From a virus: a DNA stretch of 32,501 nucleotides. The DNA lies in IMG/VR virus record IMGVR_UViG_3300044972_001114, positions 1 through 32,501 of that record. One strand, 5' to 3'. The notes beneath the pieces were generated by a model. It did no database searches, was not told the origin of the DNA, and was given only the letters and a program-made list of their open reading frames with translations. Shown here one piece after another: positions 21,562 to 28,993 of the stretch (positions within the stretch are counted from its first letter, which is position 1; each line of letters opens with the position of its first letter). The position numbers and the translations under genes are program-made.

Positions 21562-23372
21562 TACGCGTAGTCCTGTGGCGTGCCGACTTGGTACGCCTGT
21601 GGGGCGCTTCCGAGGCTCAATACAGATGACGCCGGGGACTGAACGTTTGGGTCGTACCCAAGGGTGAGCGGAGCCGCCACACTAGGGCTTGCGCCCGTTG
21701 GCCACCATTGACGGCGACCGCTTGCGGTGTAGTAGCCGTTACTCGTCGAGCCGCCACCGTCAAACGACATGAGCGTGCGGGTATAGACCCCGATGAACAT
21801 ACGGTGTCCGCTTTGGTCAATGTCGCCGTGATTGACCTTCCAGTCATCAGCAACAACCACGAACCCGCTAGGGATTGGACGGAACGTCCGCACGGGTGGG
21901 ATGTTCGTGCGCTTGACGATGGTTGTTTCCTCAAGCGTAACTACCGCCTTGCCCGTCTGGAAGACAAAGTCAGACCCTTCGGTGTAAAGCGTTTGCAGAC
22001 GGTGCATACGCGTATTGGTGTTCACCTTGGTCGTCGTTGCCGCTTGGTCAACGGTCGTCACAATCCCGTCGCTGTTGAATTGCGAAATCGGGGGATCGAA
22101 CGGTCCGGTTTCGATAGCCGCGTTGGCGGCCGTAAATTCTGTATCCGGAATACTGATCGAAATGGTCGGCGTACTGGGGCCGCAATAATCCGTGTAAACC
22201 TGAATGCACGAGGCGACCGCTATGGTCTGCGTTGTCGTTGCCTTGGCGTTTGTCTGGTTGTTCGCCCAGTGCGGCGTATTAGCGGCTCCGCGATACGGTC
22301 CGTATGGATCAGAGAAAGGAGGGCAGGAACGACCAACGGTAAAGAATTTACCGACGTATTGAGCCAGCGGAACGGAGCCGTTGGCAAGTCCAACAATATC
22401 CGTACCGACCGCTGGGCAAAGCGCCTCAAGTTCAAACCGGATCTTCGCCTTCTTGAGCATATCTTGCTCGGTCACAACCAGCCGAAGTATCTTGCTACGC
22501 GTGAAACTGATGCGCGATTGCGCCAGTACCACCGCCGACCAAATCATGTGCCTTACGTCTCCGGTAACGTCGCCCTCTAAATCGCAATTGAATCGAAGAA
22601 TTGCATATGCGCCTGTATTGGTTCGCTCATAGGTGAAATCAGCCGACCCTGAGAACGCGCTATCCGGTAAAGACGTGCGAGCGTTGGAATCCGTGATTTC
22701 GTAAATGAGCGAGTTGCCCGTTTCGTTGTACGCGAACGTCTGCGCCTCGCGCCGCCAGATCCCATCGACGTTTAGAACCGGAAGGATGGCGCGCCGGAAT
22801 AAATCGGCGTAGGGCGCTTTCCCTGTCACCTGTCCGACCGTGCCGTTTAGCGCAGGCGCAACGGTTGTCCCAGTTGCAGCCAAATCGACAACAAGCGACC
22901 CAGATACCACACGCGTCAAATGACCAGCCGCGTCAAGCGAGAAGCGCGACGTCCAGCGGTGCGAAATGATTGGATACGCTGTATCTCCAGAAGGGTAAGC
23001 CACTGCAGCCATAACGCTGAAATTGCAGATAGCCGCGCGGATGCCCGCGATTTCTGTCACCGTAACACTTACCAACGGACCGCGGAGTGCATCGGGGGCC
23101 TGAACGCTAAAGAGCAATTCTGTTCCTTCGCCTGTCTGGGTTACAAGAAACACATTACTAACCTGTCCCGGTCCGTTTCGGTTAAGTGTTTCTAGGTCAA
23201 AATATGTGTTTAGCCCACTCGAAACCAAACCGCTTCCAGAGACGTGTATTTCGTGGCGGATCAGCGTGTACCCGTCTTCGGCGTAAATCGGTCGCCACTC
23301 ATAAGACGAGATGTTTACGTTGTCAATTTGGTAGACGGCGCTGTCGTATTCGAAATTTAGAGTCGTACTCAT
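21561..23372 (-). CDS. Large distal tail protein (unknown family)
   Basis: A 603-residue beta-rich protein directly after the tape-measure gene, coupled to it and to the next gene by TAATG overlaps. The start MSTTLNFEYDSAVYQIDNVN and an even spread of short strands suggest a distal tail or baseplate hub protein. A region with SFTRSKILRLVVTEQDMLKK resembles a helical link. In siphoviruses this position holds the distal tail and tail-associated proteins; the assignment is from order. Confidence 0.72.
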   Translation of the reverse strand: MSTTLNFEYDSAVYQIDNVNISSYEWRPIYAEDGYTLIRHEIHVSGSGLVSSGLNTYFDLETLNRNGPGQVSNVFLVTQTGEGTELLFSVQAPDALRGPLVSVTVTEIAGIRAAICNFSVMAAVAYPSGDTAYPIISHRWTSRFSLDAAGHLTRVVSGSLVVDLAATGTTVAPALNGTVGQVTGKAPYADLFRRAILPVLNVDGIWRREAQTFAYNETGNSLIYEITDSNARTSLPDSAFSGSADFTYERTNTGAYAILRFNCDLEGDVTGDVRHMIWSAVVLAQSRISFTRSKILRLVVTEQDMLKKAKIRFELEALCPAVGTDIVGLANGSVPLAQYVGKFFTVGRSCPPFSDPYGPYRGAANTPHWANNQTNAKATTTQTIAVASCIQVYTDYCGPSTPTISISIPDTEFTAANAAIETGPFDPPISQFNSDGIVTTVDQAATTTKVNTNTRMHRLQTLYTEGSDFVFQTGKAVVTLEETTIVKRTNIPPVRTFRPIPSGFVVVADDWKVNHGDIDQSGHRMFIGVYTRTLMSFDGGGSTSNGYYTASGRRQWWPTGASPSVAAPLTLGYDPNVQSPASSVLSLGSAPQAYQVGTPQDYA

Positions 23373-24208
23373 TAGATTTTCGCTCCCATAAGGGCTAGGT
23401 CTGCAAGGAATGGAGCGTTTAGAGCCTTGTAATCAACGTCTGGCTTTGTGTTTCGATTAATGGCGCGCAGGTCATTCGCAATGTCTCTCCACATTTTGAC
23501 TATTGGGGATTCAGGATTGACCGCATCGAACAACCTAAGACCGCCAGCGGGAACTAAGGCGCGAGCAGCTTCACGCGATACACCTGCGTAGGTTGCGTAC
23601 TTTGAGGTTTCAGCAAGATAAGAAGCCGCTGCGGCCATGAAATTGATGATCTTGGGAAGGTTTCGGACAATGCTTTCCAAGATGTCGGCAAGTAGTTTCG
23701 TAATAGGGCGAAGGAATGCCGACCCCATACCAGCAAGCGCCGTTTTGATTTCAAGCGTTGCGCGGTCAACCCGACCCGCTTCCTTTATTTGCGCCCCAAT
23801 GCCTGCCCCGTATTGGTTGCCAAGCCTGAACTTGGTCAGCATCATATTCAGGTCATTGCCCAGTTCTGCCAACTGGATGCCGGGGCTGAATTCGCGCAGT
23901 TCACCAGCAACATCCATGATGAATTTATGCAGCGACATGAGAGCAGCGGCAACCGCCCTGACCGCTTGCACTACCGCCCCAAACGCAACGGTAGCAACAC
24001 CGACCGCCGCGCCGATACCCATCATCGCCTTGGACACAAACCCGGCCGCGCCATCAATAGACTTACCTGCAAAGTCCAATACCTTGGAAGCGCCTTGACC
24101 CATGATTGACTTTGCCGTCGGGGCGCTCGCGCCACCGCCTGCGGCTCCACCAGCCGAAGCCTTGCCGCCCTCGTTGATGTCAATCGTGATCTTGCCTAGG
24201 TCTTGCAT
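23372..24208 (-). CDS. Short tape-measure-like protein
   Basis: A 278-residue protein read from ATG 24208, which overlaps the upstream stop as TAATG; the frame is open to 24223. It has a Gly/Ala-rich N-terminus (GGKASAGGAAGGGASAP), two hydrophobic helices (MMGIGAAVGVATVAFGAVVQ and the following AVRAVAAALMSL) and amphipathic helices after them, including LADILESIVRNLPKIINFMA. These are tape-measure features. At about 0.15 nm per residue the length predicts a tail near 42 nm, short for a siphovirus. It follows the chaperone pair, as expected. Confidence 0.7.
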   Translation of the reverse strand: MQDLGKITIDINEGGKASAGGAAGGGASAPTAKSIMGQGASKVLDFAGKSIDGAAGFVSKAMMGIGAAVGVATVAFGAVVQAVRAVAAALMSLHKFIMDVAGELREFSPGIQLAELGNDLNMMLTKFRLGNQYGAGIGAQIKEAGRVDRATLEIKTALAGMGSAFLRPITKLLADILESIVRNLPKIINFMAAAASYLAETSKYATYAGVSREAARALVPAGGLRLFDAVNPESPIVKMWRDIANDLRAINRNTKPDVDYKALNAPFLADLALMGAKI

Positions 24209-24672
24209 TACTGAACCTCCCACGTCATTTCAAAGGCGCACAGGAAAGTCTCCGTGCCGCGCATCCAGCCGACCGCTTCGTCTACCGCTTCGATCTGCCC
24301 ACCGCTGCGCCATGTGAGCGGGATGGTCAGGCGACCGTTGAGCGTGTTCTGGATCAGGAGTGTGCGCAGCCCGTCGATGAATTGCTCAATGCCTTCTTCC
24401 CCGGCAATGCGCTCGGTCGCTTGGCTTGTGTGATCGAGTAGCCCGCGCCACCAGACCGTTATATTGATGGTCGCTTGAAGCAGGCCAACGCCGCTAAGGG
24501 GATGTAGCGACGCGTCGCCCGATGGGACGATCTGCACCGCGTACTGTGCGATCATGTCGTCCATCGGCTTCTCGGTTAAGTAGACCTGATCCCCGTAGCC
24601 GCGCGCCACCATCCAACTACCGATTTGGTTCCGCAGCTCAAGCCAAATTCCTGAGTTAGTTTGGATACTCAT
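24208..24672 (-). CDS. Tail terminator-like protein
   Basis: A 154-residue protein with mixed alpha/beta sequence (IWLELRNQIGSWMVARG, LQATINITVWWRGLLDH, GTETFLCAFEMTWEVQ) like tail terminator or tail completion proteins of Mu- and lambda-type phages. ATG 24672 overlaps the chaperone GT stop as ATGA. Its place after the chaperone rather than beside the tail-completion gene is unusual, so the role is not certain. Confidence 0.55.
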   Translation of the reverse strand: MSIQTNSGIWLELRNQIGSWMVARGYGDQVYLTEKPMDDMIAQYAVQIVPSGDASLHPLSGVGLLQATINITVWWRGLLDHTSQATERIAGEEGIEQFIDGLRTLLIQNTLNGRLTIPLTWRSGGQIEAVDEAVGWMRGTETFLCAFEMTWEVQ

Positions 24673-24857
24673 CGTTGGCTTGCCGCCTTGCTGTGTTCCA
24701 TTTCCATACGCGTGCGGAATGCAAGCGAGGCATCGCCTGTGGCAAGCCGAATGGTTTGCTCAGTCATTTCAGGAGAGCCAAGAGCAACGGCAATGCCTTG
24801 AGCAAATACCAGCGACTGGCGCGCTTCGATCATGGGGATGTTCTGCGCTAGTCCCAT
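24669..24857 (-). CDS. Tail assembly chaperone, downstream (T) part
   Basis: Read from ATG 24857 the frame gives 62 residues, but it is open upstream without a stop to 24929, where it meets the slippery site of the upstream chaperone gene. The likely product is a fusion of about 170 residues (84 + 24 + 62). GAAGG upstream of the ATG could also allow separate initiation. The sequence is helical (MIEARQSLVFAQGIAVALGS, IRLATGDASLAFRTRMEMEH), typical of chaperone T domains that recruit tail tube subunits. Confidence 0.75.
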   Translation of the reverse strand: MGLAQNIPMIEARQSLVFAQGIAVALGSPEMTEQTIRLATGDASLAFRTRMEMEHSKAASQR

Positions 24858-24925
24858 TGCTGTGCCTTCGTCAAAGTCTGAGGGGAGCCGTCCGTATGTT
24901 GCAACGAATAGGGATACCCCCCTTG

Positions 24926-25180
24926 CTATTTTCCCGCTTGCTCTACCGCCTGACCCATGCGCGCAAAGACTGCGAAGAGGATCTCATCCGACGCGCTAGC
25001 AGCCACTTCGGGCGAGCGTGCTACTTTTCGTAAGGCGGCGGCGACATCCGCGACTTGCGGAGCGGCGTCTTGCTTTCCGCTCAATGCGGCTAGTGCTTCG
25101 TTCCATTGCACTACCAGCGCGCCGGATGGGATTTCGATGCGGAAGAGAAGCGGGTCGGTGTCAGGTGTTAGGTCGATCAT
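24926..25180 (-). CDS. Tail assembly chaperone, upstream (G) part
   Basis: An 84-residue protein between the tail tube and tape-measure genes. It starts with a beta segment (PLLFRIEIPSGALVVQWNEA) then helices to QAVEQAGK at the stop. Size, position and the in-frame slippery heptamer G GGA AAA at its last codons identify it as the G-type chaperone of siphoviruses, which binds the tape measure during tail assembly. The ATG follows the tube gene's TAA by one base. Confidence 0.82.
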   Translation of the reverse strand: MIDLTPDTDPLLFRIEIPSGALVVQWNEALAALSGKQDAAPQVADVAAALRKVARSPEVAASASDEILFAVFARMGQAVEQAGK

Positions 25181-25181
25181 A

Positions 25182-25670
25182 TTACGAAGTATATGACGCG
25201 GCGAGAATATTGCTGCCGTCTGGGATGGCGCGGAAGGTCAAACCCATGCGCTGCTCGACGTTGCCGAATTGCGAGTGAGTGATGGCGTCGCCCATCAAGA
25301 AGCAACGCCCGAAGGTGTAGCCCGTCTTACCTACCGCTATTGGGTCGATTTGAACCCCGAACGTCCCGCTATCAGCCACCAGCAAGCGACCGACCGTGGA
25401 TGTAAACGCCGCGCCACGCTGCCGCGTCTGTACGCTCGTCAGTACGGCCGCATCCCACTTGACCAGCGTGACGGTGATGGTCGCGCTCGTATTCTGCACC
25501 ACCATCTCCTCCGGGGTCGCGCCCGACGAAACGGTCTTGATCTCATGGACGTTGTCCGAGTAGGAAACTTGCGGGAGGCTGTCGTTGTCGGTCTGCCCGA
25601 GTTCGACATACCCAGCCCCGACATTGACGAAGATTGACGTTGGACCAGCGACGAAGATTGCGGTTGCCAT
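25182..25670 (-). CDS. Major tail tube protein
   Basis: A 162-residue beta-rich protein whose start overlaps the upstream stop as TAATG. The order tail completion, this gene, chaperone G/T, tape measure is that of siphovirus tail operons, where the tube protein sits just before the chaperones. Sequence such as VVQNTSATITVTLVKWDAAV and a C-terminal MGLTFRAIPDGSN fit a tail-tube beta sandwich like that of phage tube proteins that share a fold with type VI secretion Hcp. No exact family match can be claimed by eye. Confidence 0.75.
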   Translation of the reverse strand: MATAIFVAGPTSIFVNVGAGYVELGQTDNDSLPQVSYSDNVHEIKTVSSGATPEEMVVQNTSATITVTLVKWDAAVLTSVQTRQRGAAFTSTVGRLLVADSGTFGVQIDPIAVGKTGYTFGRCFLMGDAITHSQFGNVEQRMGLTFRAIPDGSNILAASYTS

Positions 25671-26359
25671 TACTTGAGTTTCCCTTTGAGGATTTTGGCA
25701 AGCCCGATTTTGATCGTCTTGCCGATACTTGAGAATTCGGTGCTAGTCGGGACAAGGAACGGACGGGCGGGAACGTCTACGCCGCTCCATGCCATCGTAA
25801 AATCCTTGCCGGGGGTCAGTCCCTCGCTGTAGGGATTGGCTCCGGTGGCGTGTCCGCGCTTGCCCTTGCGCGTCAGCGGGATGAAGTTCGGGCCGTCGGT
25901 TGAGAAGCCCTTCTCATGGTAGATGCCGTAGATAGCGCCCGACATGGTCACGGAGAGGCGGGACGGGCCGACCTGCTCGGCTTTCGCACCAATCGACCGC
26001 AGTAGGTTCCCGGTATCGCGGAGCGGCTGACCACCGTTCCGGTAGGACTGACCGGACATCTTGTACTCGGTCACCATGACGTTCTTGACGACAATCGAGC
26101 CGTCCTTCTTCTTGCGGCTGACCGCCTTGAGGACTTGGCGCGTCGCGCTTGCCGTATCGCCAGCGCGCGGCTTCTTGGTCGTCCAGAACTCGCCCGACAT
26201 GGGCTTGAGGGCTGCAAGGGCGACCGTCTCCCCGTTCGGACCGCGTCCTTGGCTTTTGGCAATGTGCTGCTTGGCGTAAGACGAGATAGCCGCCGCAATG
26301 CCGCTACGGATTGCATCGTTGGCGAGCGCCTTGCTGATTCTCTTGCGCCACGGCTCCAC
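25670..26359 (-). CDS. Tail completion protein, Mu gpG / HK97 gp10-like
   Basis: A 229-residue protein from GTG 26359. The signature GGQPLRDTGNLLRSIGAK followed by SGAIYGIYHEKG and, near the C-terminus, DVPARPFLVP matches phage virion morphogenesis proteins (Mu gpG family, PF05069), which join heads to tails. Here the gene is longer than typical (150-180), with an extended basic loop (SRKKKDGSIVVKNVMV). It follows a Mu gp36-like connector, the same order as in Mu. Confidence 0.85.
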   Translation of the reverse strand: MEPWRKRISKALANDAIRSGIAAAISSYAKQHIAKSQGRGPNGETVALAALKPMSGEFWTTKKPRAGDTASATRQVLKAVSRKKKDGSIVVKNVMVTEYKMSGQSYRNGGQPLRDTGNLLRSIGAKAEQVGPSRLSVTMSGAIYGIYHEKGFSTDGPNFIPLTRKGKRGHATGANPYSEGLTPGKDFTMAWSGVDVPARPFLVPTSTEFSSIGKTIKIGLAKILKGKLK

Positions 26360-26360
26360 G

Positions 26361-26855
26361 TCAGCGCCCCGGCATCGTGTTCGGGAGGCGAGGGCGGAAG
26401 AAGGCGCTCGTGCTAACGCCGTCGTACCAAGCGTTCGTCATCGCCGGGGTAGCCTGCACCGCTGGCAAGCCCGCTTCTGCTGCCTTGGCGAGCGCCCCAA
26501 ATATCATCTTCCCGTCCCGGAGTGCTTCCAGCATGGAGTACGCCTGCTTTAGACGCTGCTCCACGGCTGGGGTAATCTTCATGGCGCGACGCTGAAAGAG
26601 CGCCTCAACCGCCAAGTCAACAACGAGCGTCATCAGCAGGGGGTCACGAGCCGCTGAGAGCGTCGTCAAATCCAAATCGGTGTAGATGCCGCCTACACGC
26701 GTGTACGCCTGCACAATCCCTGTAGCGCGTTCTAGCGCGTGCGTCGTGACCGGGTTGGAGCCGAGCATAGGACTGCCGAGGTCGCTGCACAGTTGTGCAA
26801 TGATCTGAGCGTCGAGCGCGGCTTCCAAATCGGCGTAGGTGGCGTATGCGGTCAT
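26361..26855 (-). CDS. Head-tail connector, Mu gp36-like (DUF1320)
   Basis: A 164-residue protein starting MTAYATYADLEAALDAQIIA. The pattern of an N-terminal 'Y.t..dL' helix, a central ALERATGIVQAYTRVGG helix and a following LLMTLVVDLAVEALFQRR fits DUF1320 (Mu gp36), a connector that joins portal-side head proteins to the tail. A proline- and glycine-containing tail follows. It is separated from the capsid gene by a strong hairpin. Confidence 0.75.
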   Translation of the reverse strand: MTAYATYADLEAALDAQIIAQLCSDLGSPMLGSNPVTTHALERATGIVQAYTRVGGIYTDLDLTTLSAARDPLLMTLVVDLAVEALFQRRAMKITPAVEQRLKQAYSMLEALRDGKMIFGALAKAAEAGLPAVQATPAMTNAWYDGVSTSAFFRPRLPNTMPGR

Positions 26856-26872
26856 AGGTTCCGCCTAGAGAG

Positions 26873-26903
26873 GGAGGTGGGAACCGAAGTCCCCACCACC
26901 CTC
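26873..26903 (-). terminator. Hairpin after the capsid gene (attenuator or processing site)
   Basis: On the minus strand gggtggtgggga.. pairs with ..ttcccacctccc around a UUCG-like loop, just after the major capsid stop. A T-tract is lacking (ctctct follows), so partial termination or mRNA 3'-end protection of the highly expressed capsid message is more likely than a full stop. Confidence 0.5.
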
Positions 26904-26922
26904 ATCCTGAGAGGCTGAATAA

Positions 26923-27957
26923 TCAGGCGACGACAGTGCCACACAGGAACCCAGAGACTGGAGCAACCAGTTCTGAGGTGCTGTTGTCAATGACGCGGCC
27001 TTCAATACGGCGATCCTTCGGATCGTCCCAGTTCTCAACCGTCATATCTTCGAATGCGAAGATCTGGCAGGTGCTGAACGAGGTCGAACCTTCGACACCA
27101 ATCAAGCCACCGGGGCGGCTCACAAAGATTGCCGAGTTGCCGTACACGAACGAACGAGTCGCCGAGGCTGCGCCCTTGCGGGTCGTAATCTTGACCGAGT
27201 CGTCAACGACAACTGAAACGCCGAACAGATTTGGCGGGAGGCCGTAACGGCTGAAGATGTCAGAGCCTTGCAAGAATGGCAAGGCGGCTGGGTAGTTCTT
27301 CACATAGTTACGGATTTCTTCCGCCTGTGAGATGATATTTGCAACGGTCGGACTAATGACCATGCAAATGTCTTCACTACGAACCGCGCCACCAGTAGCA
27401 AGCGAGATGCGCTGGAGCGCGTCTTGGATACTTGCCTGAATGACGTTAGTGGACGAACTCGTCCAAACGCCCTTCCAAGCACTAGCAGAAGCCTGATAGT
27501 TGCCAGCTGTGGTAAACGCGTTCACAGCTGCGGTGTTGGTCAGCGCGGTAGCCGTTCGCATGGAGCGAGCGGTCATAGCGAGCTGTGCCTTGCTGCGAGC
27601 GTGCTGGGCAACGATGTCCCACGCGGCTTGCTTGACCGTCTCGTTCGGAATGTAGAACGGGAAGGCAAAGCGTTGAGCCGTGAAGGTAACGAAGTCATGC
27701 TCGTTCATCTTGCCGACCGGGCGGTCGTTACCAAGAGGCCAAGCGAATTCGTTAACGTCGGTCACGCGCACGTTGTCGTCCGAATTAAGACGCAGGTAGT
27801 ACCCCGTCTGCTGATTGCAGGCGACGATTTGAGCGTAACGGGTGATGGCAAACGAATTCACCGCACGGGTGAACTCAACTTGGAGAGCGCCAGTTGCGAG
27901 CGCGTTGGTGGAGGGGACGTAAGTGTTTAGACCGCCTCCGACTGTTACATAGGCCAT
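26923..27957 (-). CDS. Major capsid protein, HK97-fold
   Basis: A 344-residue protein from ATG 27957 with the strongest ribosome site in the window (AAAGGAGG). Features typical of HK97-fold capsid proteins are an extended N-arm, FVTFTAQRFAFPFYIPNETV (E-loop/P-domain region), a long spine helix region (QAAWDIVAQHARSKAQLAMT), the VISPTVANIISQAEEI segment and the C-terminal ENWDDPKDRRIEGRVID. The order protease/scaffold, decoration, capsid fits. The N-terminus (GGGLNTYVPST, residues 7-17) recurs in the protease gene. No large N-terminal delta domain is present, consistent with a separate scaffold. Confidence 0.88.
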   Translation of the reverse strand: MAYVTVGGGLNTYVPSTNALATGALQVEFTRAVNSFAITRYAQIVACNQQTGYYLRLNSDDNVRVTDVNEFAWPLGNDRPVGKMNEHDFVTFTAQRFAFPFYIPNETVKQAAWDIVAQHARSKAQLAMTARSMRTATALTNTAAVNAFTTAGNYQASASAWKGVWTSSSTNVIQASIQDALQRISLATGGAVRSEDICMVISPTVANIISQAEEIRNYVKNYPAALPFLQGSDIFSRYGLPPNLFGVSVVVDDSVKITTRKGAASATRSFVYGNSAIFVSRPGGLIGVEGSTSFSTCQIFAFEDMTVENWDDPKDRRIEGRVIDNSTSELVAPVSGFLCGTVVA

Positions 27958-27982
27958 TTGATGACCTCCTTTCGATGATTAA

Positions 27983-28372
27983 TTACAGAGGCTTGACGGA
28001 GGGCAGGCGGTACGCCCAGAAGATGGTGTCCACGGCTGCGGCTTCAAGAGCCACGAACAGAGGAACATTTCCAGTACCAGCCGCAGTAATCGCTACGCCC
28101 GCAGTCCCGGCGATCAAGCCAAGACCCGCAGTAATAGCGGTCGATGCGCCGCACTTCAGTTGAACGCAGTTCGACGGCTGGAGACTGATTGGGTCGCCTG
28201 CTGCTGCGTGAACCGATGAGTCGAATCGACGGGTTGAGCCGTCAGCAACGCCGACAACGTAGTCAGCTGCTGCCGTGGAGGCAGAACCTGAGAACGCGGT
28301 CGTTGACATCTTGACGATGGCATAGGGGTTGATGTCAGCAGTAGCAATGAGATTAGGAGAGAATTGAAGCAT
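27983..28372 (-). CDS. Head decoration-like protein (DUF2190 type)
   Basis: A 129-residue beta-rich protein from ATG 28372 with AAAGGAAA upstream. Sequence such as FSPNLIATADINPYAIVKMS, then ADYVVGVADGSTR and GDPISLQPSNCVQLKCGAS, fits the capsid-decoration family DUF2190, in which short hydrophobic strands report a 'v.G.a......Gd.v.v...G..' pattern. It sits between scaffold and capsid gene, the usual place. It probably stabilises the capsid exterior. Confidence 0.75.
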   Translation of the reverse strand: MLQFSPNLIATADINPYAIVKMSTTAFSGSASTAAADYVVGVADGSTRRFDSSVHAAAGDPISLQPSNCVQLKCGASTAITAGLGLIAGTAGVAITAAGTGNVPLFVALEAAAVDTIFWAYRLPSVKPL

Positions 28373-28384
28373 TGTTGTTTCCTT

Positions 28385-28993
28385 TTATCCCTTCATTCGG
28401 GAGTTGATTGCACGGGCAAACTCTTCAGGCTTGCCAGCAAATTGCTTGACGAGTGAGCCAACGTCACCAATGTCCATGCCACGCGGCAGGGCTGCTCGGC
28501 TCATATCAATCTTGGTTCCGATTGGGTCGCGGGCGAACAGGTCGCGCCATGACTCAAGGAGCTCGACTGGGTTACGGGAGGCCTGCAACTGACCAACAAG
28601 CGCGGCGCGCTGTGAGTCTGGGATGCGGTAGCCCTCCTGCTCCATGATCTCCACTTCGCGCTCAAACTTCTCGCGCTTCAACTCGGCTTCGAGTCGGGCG
28701 AACCGCGACTTGAGACGGGCGTTCTCGGAGCGAAGCGCGTAGGTGGATCGGCTAGCGACCACCGACTCCGCCTCGTCTTCGTCTTCGCCTGCCTCAACGT
28801 CATGGCTCTCAATGTCGATGTGGACTTGACCGTCTTCCTCGGCCATCTCGTCCTTCATCTCATCGTCGTCCTCAGCCATCTCGTCCTTATCGTCCGAGTC
28901 GTCTGCGAACTTCTTCTTCATCATGTCCGAGAGTTCGGAGATGGCGCACTTCATGGCCTCCAACTCCTCGCGCATATCGTCGCTGGATGCCAT
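28385..28993 (-). CDS. Nested scaffold protein (internal start in protease gene)
   Basis: An in-frame ATG at 28993 (MASSDDMREELEAMK) lies 7 bases after AAGGAGGA (29008-29001), a near-perfect ribosome site. The 202-residue product is acidic and coiled coil: an Asp/Glu-rich stretch (DDSDDKDEMAEDDDEMKDEM), then NARLKSRFARLEAELKREKF, and a C-terminal helical part ending FARAINSRMKG. That matches scaffold proteins. The layout is that of lambda C/Nu3, where the scaffold is the C-terminal part of the protease gene made from its own start. Confidence 0.82.
   Translation of the reverse strand: MASSDDMREELEAMKCAISELSDMMKKKFADDSDDKDEMAEDDDEMKDEMAEEDGQVHIDIESHDVEAGEDEDEAESVVASRSTYALRSENARLKSRFARLEAELKREKFEREVEIMEQEGYRIPDSQRAALVGQLQASRNPVELLESWRDLFARDPIGTKIDMSRAALPRGMDIGDVGSLVKQFAGKPEEFARAINSRMKG

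Larger units (their letters stand above)
24669..25180 (-). other. Programmed -1 frameshift fusion, chaperone G-T
   Basis: At 24935-24929 the minus strand reads G GGA AAA, directly followed by the stop TAG (24928-24926). Slipping back one base continues ATA GCA AGG and stays open to 24669, in frame with the downstream chaperone gene. This is the lambda G/GT arrangement: most ribosomes make the 84-residue protein and a minority make the ~170-residue fusion. Confidence 0.85.

Noticed and set aside
21708-22580. Plus-strand frame of 290 codons opposite the distal tail gene
   Set aside because: Antisense to a coupled gene of the late operon; composition is that of a shadow frame.
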